Below, piece by piece: positions 1 through 7,096 of a stretch of DNA of 64,000 nt. Each line of letters begins with the position of its first letter. The stretch's first letter is position 1. A model generated the notes under the pieces. That model had not been told where the DNA came from, ran no database searches, and saw only the letters and a program-made list of their open reading frames with translations. The stretch is from assembly GCF_003206045.1 (NCBI RefSeq), contig NZ_PZJM01000016.1, positions 29,522 through 93,521 on the forward strand, written 5' to 3'. The translations under genes and the position numbers were made by a program. Origin of the DNA: Salinicola lusitanus (lineage in GTDB: Bacteria > Pseudomonadota > Gammaproteobacteria > Pseudomonadales > Halomonadaceae).

Positions 1-1548
1 GACGAGGGATGGACGAGAGGTCGACGCCAGCGATTCGCCGACCCGGGCGATCTCCGCCACCAGCGCCACCAGCTCCTCGAGGCGGGTCATGGGGTTGAGC
101 AGCGTGAACTTGAGATGGAAGCGGCCGTCGACCCGCGTACCGGCGACGACCGCCTCGCCGCGTCGCGACAGCGTCTGGCGGATCTGCTGGTTGAGCGTGT
201 CGAGATCGCTGTCGTCGTCCACGCCGCCGGGGCGGTAACGGAAGACCAGCGTGCTCAACGCCGGCGGCAGCAGTACCTCGATGTCGTCTCGCTGGCGCAT
301 CGCCCGGTAGGTCTGCCGCGCCAGCTCGATCACTTCGTCGAGATAGTCGCCCAGGCGCTCGGCACCCAGCGTGCGAAGGGTCATCCAGAGCTTCAAGGCA
401 TCGAAGCGACGGGTGGTCTGCAGGCTCTTGTTGACCAGGTCCGGGGTGCCTTCCTCGGCCTGGTCGCGGGGGTTGAGGTAGTCGGCGTGATAGGTGATGT
501 GGCGCAGCTGGCGGCGGTCGCGAACCAGGCAGGCGCTGCAGCTCACCGGCTGGAAGAAGGTCTTGTGGTAATCGATGCTGACCGAGTCCGCCTGCTCGAT
601 CCCGGCGAGCCAGTGACGGTGTCGGCGGGAGAGCAGCAGCCCGCCGCCATAGGCCGCATCCACATGCAGCCAGATGCCGCGCTCGCGGCAGCGTTCGGCG
701 ATGGCGGGGATCGGGTCGATGCTACCGAAGTCGGTGGTGCCCGCGGTGGCGACGATCGCGAACGGAATCAGCCCCGCCTCGTCGCACTCGTTCAGCGCCG
801 TCTCGAGCGCCCCGATATCCATGCGCTTGTCAGTGTCGCTCGGCACGGTGATCACGGCGTCGTAGCCGAGGCCCAGCAGCGCGGCCGCCTTCTGGACGCT
901 GAAGTGGCTGACCTCGGAAGTGAGGATGCGTAGCTGGCGGTAGTTCGGGGGGAGCCCGTGATGGCGATTGCCGGGGTGTCCGGGCATCGCCTCGCAGGCG
1001 CTGTCGCGGGCGATGCTCAAGGCCATCAGGTTGGACTGGGTACCGCCGCTGGTGAACACGCCGTCGGCGTCCTCGCCGAGGCCGACACGCGCCGCCGTCC
1101 AGTCGACCAGTTTCTGCTCGATCAGGGTCGCGCCGGCACTCTGGTCCCAGGTTTCCACCGCCGTGTTGAGCGGCGTGGCGATCGCCTCGGCCAGGATCGA
1201 CGGCAGCGTGATCGGGCAGTTGAGATGCGCGACGTAGCGCGGGTGGTGGAAGTACACGGCGTGATCGAGATAGAGCCGCTGCAGCTCGTCGAGGCTGGCC
1301 TCGAGATCGTCGAGCGGCCGGTCGAGATCGATCGCCTCGAAGGCTGGCTGCAGTTCGCGGGGTTCGATACCGCTGCAGGGATTGCGGGCGCGGGTCAGGG
1401 TGTCCCGGACCCGCTCCACGCAGCGCTGCATGCCACTGCAGTAGGCCTCCAGCGCCTGCTCGTTGAACAGCGCCGGCGGTTCGTCCCGGCCGTCGGGTCG
1501 GGAGTGTCGTAGCACAATGGCGGGAGCAAGCTCCGTGTCGTATCGCAT
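1..1548 (-). CDS. PLP-dependent decarboxylase, siderophore type (partial, 3' end outside window)
   Basis: A group II pyridoxal-phosphate amino acid decarboxylase that would turn lysine, ornithine or 2,4-diaminobutyrate into the amine used for siderophore assembly (DesA, RhbB and Ddc types). The minus-strand frame is open for 516 codons from an ATG at 1548, preceded by a strong AGGAGG site, and runs off the left edge; related enzymes are about 480-520 residues, so only a few codons are missing. Visible are a GGTQSN cofactor loop, HVDAAYGG with the PLP-binding Asp, and SIDYHKTFFQPVSC with the Schiff-base Lys. It lies 269 bp downstream of the TonB receptor on the same strand, which supports iron uptake. 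Substrate choice cannot be read from sequence alone. Antisense frames here are shadows. Confidence 0.85.
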   Translation of the reverse strand, partial: MRYDTELAPAIVLRHSRPDGRDEPPALFNEQALEAYCSGMQRCVERVRDTLTRARNPCSGIEPRELQPAFEAIDLDRPLDDLEASLDELQRLYLDHAVYFHHPRYVAHLNCPITLPSILAEAIATPLNTAVETWDQSAGATLIEQKLVDWTAARVGLGEDADGVFTSGGTQSNLMALSIARDSACEAMPGHPGNRHHGLPPNYRQLRILTSEVSHFSVQKAAALLGLGYDAVITVPSDTDKRMDIGALETALNECDEAGLIPFAIVATAGTTDFGSIDPIPAIAERCRERGIWLHVDAAYGGGLLLSRRHRHWLAGIEQADSVSIDYHKTFFQPVSCSACLVRDRRQLRHITYHADYLNPRDQAEEGTPDLVNKSLQTTRRFDALKLWMTLRTLGAERLGDYLDEVIELARQTYRAMRQRDDIEVLLPPALSTLVFRYRPGGVDDDSDLDTLNQQIRQTLSRRGEAVVAGTRVDGRFHLKFTLLNPMTRLEELVALVAEIARVGESLASTSRPSLV

Positions 1549-1817
1549 GGCAGATCCTCCTGATTGCCTCACTTCGGCGCCTGGGTCGATGGCCGGAAGC
1601 GCCGGGATGACGTTCCTGCGGACAAAGGCGCGGCCTACGCGACGCCGTGGGCGCGCGTTGATGAACCTCGAATACGGTGATGCATGCTTGGTGGCCCGAT
1701 GGTGCTGCCGGGCCGGACTGTCGCGTGGCGAGTCGAGACGGGGAGGCGTCCCTGCCTCCCGGTTCGCCAGGCGCCCGCGTAGTCGAATGGTCTAGCTGTG
1801 GTCTCCTCCCGGTGGGA

Positions 1818-3953
1818 TCAGAACTGATAGGAAACGGTGGCGGTGACGTTACGCTCCGCGCCGAAGTAGCAGTACTCGAGCGAGTTGCATGACGACACGT
1901 ACTCCTTGTCGAGCAGGTTGCCGACGTTGACCCGGGCGCTGACCCCTTGCAGACCGACATGGCTCAGGTCATAACCCACTGCGGCATCCACCAGGGTGTA
2001 GTCGGGAACCGTTTTGGTATTGGCGCGGTCGGCATAGACATCCGCGTAGTAACGTACACCGACACCCGCGTCGAGCCCGTCGAGTGCGCCGCGATCAAAG
2101 GCGTAGTGGCCCCACAGGCTGGCCTGGTGGCGCGGCGCATAGATGGCGTAGTTGCCGTCCTCGTCCGGATCGTCGCTCTTGGTGTAGCGAATGTCGGTGT
2201 AGCTGTAGCCGGCCTGCAGACGGAAGTTGTCGGTCAGCCAGGTCCTGGCCTGCAGCTCGACGCCCTGGGAGCGGATCTCGCCCACGGAGCGGTAGGGGTC
2301 GCTGGGCTGCTCCTTGGTGGCCACGTTCTTCTGATTGATCCGGAACAGCGACAAGGTGTAGAGATCGCGGCTTCCCGGAGGCTGGTACTTGAGCCCGGTC
2401 TCCCACTGTTCACCTTCCATGGGTTCCAGCAGATCGCCTTCCGCATCGACGAAACTGGTCGGTGTGAAGGCGGTGTTGTAGCTCAGGTAGGGCGCGAGGC
2501 CGTTGTCGAACAGGTAGAGCGCGCCGGCACGACCGCTGAACTGGGTGTCGTCGAGTGTGCTCTCGCTATCGGTGAGATGGTTCTTGTTCTTGATATCGAC
2601 CCAGTCGTAGCGGCCGCCCAGGGTGATACGCCACTGGTCGATCGCCATCTGATCCTGCAGGTAGATCCCGGTCTGGCTGAGTTCATGGCGCTCTTCCGCG
2701 CTCGTGTAGATACCCGGCGCTTCAGGGTCCGCACCATAGCTGGGGTCGAAGGCATCGAGGCTGGGGAAGGAACCATAGGTCCAGGTGACGTCATTCTTGC
2801 GCTTCTGATAATCCACGCCGACCAGCACGGTGTGGTCGATGAAACCGCTCTTGAGCTTCGCCTCCACCTGGTTGTCGACGGTCCAGGCCTGCAGCGACTC
2901 GCGTCCGCCGGAGTAGTAGCGGTTCAGTTCGTTGGAGTCCGGCGACACCCAGCCGAAGCCGTAGACCTGGTTCAGCTCGACGTCCGAGTTCAGGTAGCGC
3001 AGTTTCTGACGCCCGGTGACGTTGTCGCTGAAGCGGTGCTCGAGGTTGTAGCCGAACATGCGCTGGGTGCGCTCGAACTTGTCGTAGTCGGCCTCGCCGT
3101 CGAAGAAGTTGTTACTGATATGGCGGCCATTGTGGCGACTGACGGCGCCCTCGTAGGGTACGCCGGAGTGATAGCCGCCTTCCGGATCGTGCTGCAGGTA
3201 GGCCATCAGGGTGATGCTGGTGTCGTCGGTGGCGTCCCAGGTGATCGAGGGCGCGATGGCGTAGCGCTCCTCCTCGACATGGTCGAACTGGGTGTCCGAC
3301 TTGCTGCCGATGCCGACCAGGCGATAGGCGACGCGCCGCTCGTCGTCCAGCGGACCGGAGAAGTCGAACGCGGCGCTGCGCTGGCTGTTGGTGCCAGTGC
3401 TGAAGCGGAGCTCGTTGCGACTCTCGAACAGCGGCTTCTTGCTGGTCAGGGCCACGAGACCACCGGGCGACGAGCGCCCGTAGAGCACCGAGGCCGGCCC
3501 CTTGACGATCTCGACGTTATCCAGGAACCACGGATCGATCACCATCGAGCTGTAGCTGTTGGCATCGCCCATCACCTTGAGCCCATCGAGATAGGTGTTG
3601 CTCAGGCTGCCATCGGAGAATCCGCGCATGACCAGGTAGTCGTAACGATTGGAGGCGCCGACCTGGTTGGTGTAGACCCCGGGCGTGTACTGCGCCGCTT
3701 CGCGCACCGTGCGCACGCCGCGTTCGTCCATCTCGGCGCGGTCGACGTTGGAGACCGTCTGCGGCGTTTCGACGATGGGCGTTTCGGTCTTGGTCGCGGC
3801 CGACTGTCCGGTCACCGTGACGGTATCGAGGTTGGCGGTTTCAGCCGACGCCGTGGCGGCGACGGTGTCGTTGCCCGTCTGCTGGGCCCAGACGGGAAAC
3901 GACAGGCAGGCGCAGGCCAGTGCACTTGCCGGATAGCGCAGAACGTAATGCAT
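1818..3953 (-). CDS. TonB-dependent siderophore receptor
   Basis: Outer-membrane gated barrel that imports a ferric siderophore using energy from TonB-ExbBD. The 711-residue product begins with a signal peptide ending near VWAQQ, followed by a TonB-box-like DTVTVTG (about residues 43-49), a plug domain with TPQTVSNV, VREAAQYTPGV and LVMRGFSDG, and a long barrel ending in the terminal aromatic YQF typical of barrel insertion. Length and plug match the FhuE/FpvA/ferrichrome group, without an N-terminal signalling extension for an anti-sigma factor. The ATG at 3953 has GGGGAG 10 bases upstream. Two Fur-like boxes precede it. The downstream decarboxylase suggests the ligand may be a hydroxamate- or carboxylate-type siderophore; this is inference. 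Confidence 0.9.
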   Translation of the reverse strand: MHYVLRYPASALACACLSFPVWAQQTGNDTVAATASAETANLDTVTVTGQSAATKTETPIVETPQTVSNVDRAEMDERGVRTVREAAQYTPGVYTNQVGASNRYDYLVMRGFSDGSLSNTYLDGLKVMGDANSYSSMVIDPWFLDNVEIVKGPASVLYGRSSPGGLVALTSKKPLFESRNELRFSTGTNSQRSAAFDFSGPLDDERRVAYRLVGIGSKSDTQFDHVEEERYAIAPSITWDATDDTSITLMAYLQHDPEGGYHSGVPYEGAVSRHNGRHISNNFFDGEADYDKFERTQRMFGYNLEHRFSDNVTGRQKLRYLNSDVELNQVYGFGWVSPDSNELNRYYSGGRESLQAWTVDNQVEAKLKSGFIDHTVLVGVDYQKRKNDVTWTYGSFPSLDAFDPSYGADPEAPGIYTSAEERHELSQTGIYLQDQMAIDQWRITLGGRYDWVDIKNKNHLTDSESTLDDTQFSGRAGALYLFDNGLAPYLSYNTAFTPTSFVDAEGDLLEPMEGEQWETGLKYQPPGSRDLYTLSLFRINQKNVATKEQPSDPYRSVGEIRSQGVELQARTWLTDNFRLQAGYSYTDIRYTKSDDPDEDGNYAIYAPRHQASLWGHYAFDRGALDGLDAGVGVRYYADVYADRANTKTVPDYTLVDAAVGYDLSHVGLQGVSARVNVGNLLDKEYVSSCNSLEYCYFGAERNVTATVSYQF

Positions 3954-3972
3954 GAACGACAGGCTCCCCTTG

Positions 3973-4057
3973 AATGAAAATCGTTCTTATCCATGAATGT
4001 TGCCAGTAAGAAGACGTAGGAAAGCCCGGTTTCTGAACCGCAATGACAATTATTTTC
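3973..4057 (-). promoter_or_regulatory. Two Fur-like boxes upstream of the receptor gene
   Basis: Positions 4042-4057 read AATGACAATTATTTTC, matching the Fur 19-mer core AATGATAATCATTATC at 13 of 16 bases. A second, weaker match AATGAAAATCGTTCTT (12 of 16) lies at 3973-3988, closer to the receptor start. Both sit where a promoter for the minus-strand receptor would be. Iron repression is therefore expected; this is inference from the motif. Confidence 0.6.
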
Positions 4058-4108
4058 AAAAAAAAGAGAGGGGCGGTACGGCGAGAACGGCGAATAACAG
4101 ACGATCTG

Positions 4109-4171
4109 GGGAAGCGGGAAGCGGGAAGCGGGAAGCGGGAAGCGGGAAGCGGGAAGCGGGAAGCGGGAAGG
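4109..4171. repeat. 7-bp tandem repeat, 8 full copies (GGGAAGC)
   Basis: Eight perfect head-to-tail copies of GGGAAGC plus a ninth with the last base changed (GGGAAGG), in the gap between the lpxO stop and the receptor promoter. A 7-bp unit is not a multiple of three, so slippage would alter spacing, not a reading frame, because no gene crosses it. Copy number may vary between strains. Confidence 0.95.
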
Positions 4172-4189
4172 GCCGGCGTGTGCCGGCCC
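4170..4189 (-). terminator. Hairpin just after lpxO stop
   Basis: A perfect 8-bp GC stem (GGGCCGGC / GCCGGCCC) with a GTGT loop begins 6 bases past the lpxO stop on the minus strand. It is not followed by a T tract (the 7-bp repeat follows instead), so termination is plausible but not proven; it may only stabilise the 3' end. Confidence 0.4.
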
Positions 4190-4195
4190 GGCCGC

Positions 4196-5092
4196 TCACC
4201 AGGCGATGATGGCGATGATCACCAGGGCGAACAGTGCCCACTTGATGGCGTAGTAGAGCGTCTTGTTGCGCTTCTTGAGTGCCTTGCCCTGGCGCCGCAC
4301 CGCGTAGATGTACTTGAAGGCCCGATTCAGCCCACCGGTGCGATCGCTGTCGTCGTTGGGCGAACTGGCAGCGGCCATCACGGTACGGCCGAAGAAGTGG
4401 TTGAGACTGCGGGCCCAGCCATACTTCATCGGACGTTCGATGTCGCAGAACAGGATGATGCGATTCTGCTCGGTGCCGTTCTCGGCGCGGTGCAGATAGG
4501 TCTCGTCGAACATCACGGCCTCGCCGTCGCGCCAGCTGTACTTCTCGCCATCGACATCGATATAGCAGCGGTCGTCGTTGGGCGTGATCAGGCCCAGGTG
4601 ATAGCGCAGGGAGCCGGCATACGGGTCCCGGTGCAGGGTCAGATGACTGCCCGCCGGCAGCTCGGCGAACATCGCGGCCTTGACGTTGGGGATGCCCGCC
4701 AGCAGCTGCGTGGTCTGCGGGCAGAGCTGCTCGGCCGAGGCGTGGCTCTCGCCGTACCACTTCAGGTAGAAGCGCTTCCAGCCCCGGCGGAAGAAGGAGT
4801 TGAAACCGGCATCGTCGTAGCGGGAAGAGGCCTTGATGTGGTCCTGCAGCGCCATCGCCTCGTCGCGGATCGTCTCCCAGTTACCGGTCAGGCGCTCGAG
4901 CTCCGGGTAGTTCCCCAGATCATGGTAGGGGCGATCCTTGTCGCGCCCGAACAGCGTCATCAGCGCGTTGATCGGCGCCATGAAGGTCGAGTGATCGGAG
5001 AGCTGGCGCAAGGGCCTGTGGCGCACGCGCCCGCGGTAGTGCGTGTAGAGCACGCTGGCGACGAAAAGCAGTATCAGTATCCACTTGATCAT
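4196..5092 (-). CDS. lpxO: Lipid A hydroxylase LpxO (Fe(II)/2-oxoglutarate dioxygenase)
   Basis: Inner-membrane aspartyl/asparaginyl beta-hydroxylase-family enzyme that adds a 2-hydroxyl to an acyl chain of lipid A. The 298-residue length equals that of LpxO proteins. An N-terminal membrane segment (residues 1-18) and a C-terminal one (about 280-298) flank a cytosolic dioxygenase domain with the iron ligand HRDPYAGSLRYH, a 2-oxoglutarate-side stretch, the second His in DETYLHRAENGTEQNR, and FFRRGWKRFYLKWYGE typical of this family. It follows the PPTase gene by 67 bp on the same strand. The related siderophore beta-hydroxyaspartate hydroxylases lack the two membrane anchors, so LpxO is preferred although the neighbourhood is iron-related. 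Confidence 0.85.
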   Translation of the reverse strand: MIKWILILLFVASVLYTHYRGRVRHRPLRQLSDHSTFMAPINALMTLFGRDKDRPYHDLGNYPELERLTGNWETIRDEAMALQDHIKASSRYDDAGFNSFFRRGWKRFYLKWYGESHASAEQLCPQTTQLLAGIPNVKAAMFAELPAGSHLTLHRDPYAGSLRYHLGLITPNDDRCYIDVDGEKYSWRDGEAVMFDETYLHRAENGTEQNRIILFCDIERPMKYGWARSLNHFFGRTVMAAASSPNDDSDRTGGLNRAFKYIYAVRRQGKALKKRNKTLYYAIKWALFALVIIAIIAW

Positions 5093-5159
5093 GGGATCGG
5101 TTCCGCTGGCGAGCCGATCGCCACGGGCGATCGTGCTTCAGTGAAATTAGTTTGGTCGC

Positions 5160-5906
5160 TCACGATTCTCGCGAGATCGCGATCAGCGTCAAGAGATAGT
5201 CGCCGATTTTCGCCACCTGCCCGGTCAGCCGAGCACCGGCCCGCCACTCTGGCGACAGTGTCTCGAGCAGCTCGATGGCGACGGTTCCGCCTTCGGCGTC
5301 CCAGGCGGTCACCCGGGCATGGGGAAAGTAGAAGCGTCGATGCACCAGCGGGTAGAGCGCCTTGAACAGGCTCTCCTTGAGTGAGAACGCCACGGTGAGG
5401 AACTCCCCTTGTTGCGCCCCGGGCAGGCCATCGAACCAGGCGCGCTCCGATGCCACCAGGATCTGTGGCGCGAGACGGCGCGCGCGTTCAGCGGTCATCT
5501 CGACCTCGGCGTCCAGGCCGATGCCCAGACACGCTGCCCGCTCGGCGACGACCGTTGCCGCCAGCCCCCGGCTGTGAGTGATCGAGCCGACGGTGCCCGC
5601 TGGCCAGCGGGGGAGTCGCTCCGCGTCCTGTGCCGGCGTCGTCGGCGAGCCCGTCAGCTCGGCGAGCGCGTGGCGGGCGCTCAGTCGGCCGGCCAGGAAC
5701 TCGGCCCGGCGCTTGGCCGCTGCCGTCGCCAGACGATCCGGCAGCGAAAGGTGCCAGCCATCGAGATCGGCTTCGCACAGCACTCCGGTATCGAAACGCA
5801 GGGCACTGAACCTCGCCCAGGGTAATGCTTCACGCCAGGGCCACTCGCTCAGTGGCGAGTGGCACCCCGGCGGCAGTGCAGTGACAGCAGATTCGGATCC
5901 GGACAT
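5160..5906 (-). CDS. 4'-phosphopantetheinyl transferase, EntD/Sfp type
   Basis: Transfers the phosphopantetheine arm of CoA to a carrier-protein serine, activating NRPS, PKS or fatty-acid carrier proteins. The 248-residue protein shows the EntD layout: a basic LAGRLSARHAL segment with the CoA-contacting Arg, GSITHSRG around residue 110, the Mg-binding GIGLDAE, and the FSLKESLFKALYP signature with the catalytic Glu and Lys. The start is 3 bp after the stop of the YceI-like gene, so the two are co-transcribed. With a siderophore receptor and decarboxylase nearby, activation of a siderophore synthetase is plausible, but no NRPS is in the window and it may serve other carrier proteins. Confidence 0.88.
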   Translation of the reverse strand: MSGSESAVTALPPGCHSPLSEWPWREALPWARFSALRFDTGVLCEADLDGWHLSLPDRLATAAAKRRAEFLAGRLSARHALAELTGSPTTPAQDAERLPRWPAGTVGSITHSRGLAATVVAERAACLGIGLDAEVEMTAERARRLAPQILVASERAWFDGLPGAQQGEFLTVAFSLKESLFKALYPLVHRRFYFPHARVTAWDAEGGTVAIELLETLSPEWRAGARLTGQVAKIGDYLLTLIAISRES

Positions 5907-5909
5907 CGC

Positions 5910-6518
5910 TTAGCGATCGACCAGCACGGCATTCAGCTCGACCGGCACCTCGTCGCCAATCTGCTGGTATCCCATCAGCGAGAGGATCGAACGTACTGTC
6001 TGGTTCTTCATCAATTCCCTGCCATCGAGCGATACCGGCTCGGCATTGCGGGCGCGCACCACGTCGGTCGCCTCACGGGTGAAGCGCACCGGCAGCTTCT
6101 CCTGGCGCTGCTCGCCGTTGGAATCGGTACGGAGCGTCAGTATCTCGACCGTCGACTGGCCGACGGCCAGCGAGTTGATCCGTTCCGGGGGCAGATGAGT
6201 GACGACCGTCACCAGGGTGGTATTGGTGAGCGAGGACATCCACGGCGGCAGATTGCCGAGGCGGTCCAGCACGTCGGTCTGGTTGAGCCGAATGGGCAGC
6301 TTCAGCGTACCATCCGCGCTGATCTGGCCCTCCATGCGGCGCAGGGCGTGCTCGTGGGTGATCGACTCGCCCCCGCTGGTGATCTCGGTCACCGTGGCCG
6401 TGACGTGGGACTGATTGGGGTCGAGCTGCCATGCCGCCTGGGCCAAGCCGCAGGACAGGGCCAGACCGGCGGCCAGGCCGATACCCATGACGCGACGAAT
6501 GATCGGTTTCGGTGACAT
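5910..6518 (-). CDS. YceI-like periplasmic protein
   Basis: Secreted beta-barrel-type lipid-binding protein of the YceI family, function not established. After a signal peptide (cleavage near GLAQAA) it reads AWQLDPNQSHVTATVTEI, the typical YceI opening (W-x-L-D-x-x-H-S), then alternating beta strands to the end with VPVELNAVLVDR. A longer reading starting at 6536 is possible, but the GGGAGG ribosome site lies inside it and is correctly spaced for the ATG at 6518, which fixes the start. It is the first gene of a minus-strand unit leading into the PPTase. The family match is moderate because the central part is divergent. Confidence 0.7.
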   Translation of the reverse strand: MSPKPIIRRVMGIGLAAGLALSCGLAQAAWQLDPNQSHVTATVTEITSGGESITHEHALRRMEGQISADGTLKLPIRLNQTDVLDRLGNLPPWMSSLTNTTLVTVVTHLPPERINSLAVGQSTVEILTLRTDSNGEQRQEKLPVRFTREATDVVRARNAEPVSLDGRELMKNQTVRSILSLMGYQQIGDEVPVELNAVLVDR

Positions 6519-6602
6519 CGTGTCCTCCCTGGACATTCATGGCCTGCAATAGCGGCTGGCCTGTGCCGACCGCTTTGGTTATCATACGGCTCCCGCGTTT
6601 CA

Positions 6603-6680
<78 letters not shown>

Positions 6681-7096
6681 AGCTTCCCATCTTTCAGATC
6701 TTCCCCAGACGTTTTCATAGCGCGAGTGCCTGCCCTCGAACTGCCTATATCCAAGCACTAACTTCTCCAACTGATGCGCTTCGCGCTCTCGAACCCAAGC
6801 TTGGCGCTATGCCGTGTTGCCCGTGCAAACGAACGGCGTGCCGGGCTGATTTCTTGGGCAACGCCCGGGCGGTTCGGTTCATTGGTGCTGCGCGAAGGCC
6901 GATGCTGACCTGACCGAGGGGGAGAGAGGGTCAGGACCAAGGGATTATGAGTCCCCTGCGCTCAGAGATAGGCCTTGAGCGCCGCATACGTTTTTACTCC
7001 TGAGTATGTCGCGCAGGGGATCAGCGTGCATAATCGTTACATTCGAATGTGATGAATCATGGCCAAGCCATTGAGGGAAGGGGGCAGTACAGGGAA
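6681..7096. other. Non-coding left end of the island
   Basis: No convincing gene in 416 bp. It contains an inverted copy of part of the tRNA (6935-6959) and presumably the promoter of the helicase gene. A 60-codon minus-strand frame (6758-6940) has no family-like features. Confidence 0.5.
6935..6959 (-). repeat. Inverted 25-bp copy of the tRNA-Ile anticodon arm
   Basis: The reverse complement of this segment is identical over 25 bases to tRNA positions 6627-6651, covering the whole anticodon arm and the variable loop. It lies 284 bp inside the island in the opposite direction to attL and attR. It could be a relic of an earlier or inverted attachment event. Confidence 0.8.

Noticed and set aside
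115..1512. Plus-strand frames opposite the decarboxylase
   Set aside because: Shadows of a minus-strand gene with clear PLP motifs and a strong ribosome site.
1947..3977. 676-codon plus-strand frame opposite the TonB receptor
   Set aside because: It mirrors the receptor gene; its translation is Val/Ala/Gly-rich without motifs, while the minus strand has a signal peptide, plug and barrel signature.
4109..4171. CRISPR array
   Set aside because: Units of 7 bp without spacers; a simple tandem repeat. No cas genes anywhere in the window.
5093..5159. Separate promoter for lpxO
   Set aside because: No convincing -10/-35 pair in the 67-bp gap; read-through from the PPTase gene is as likely.
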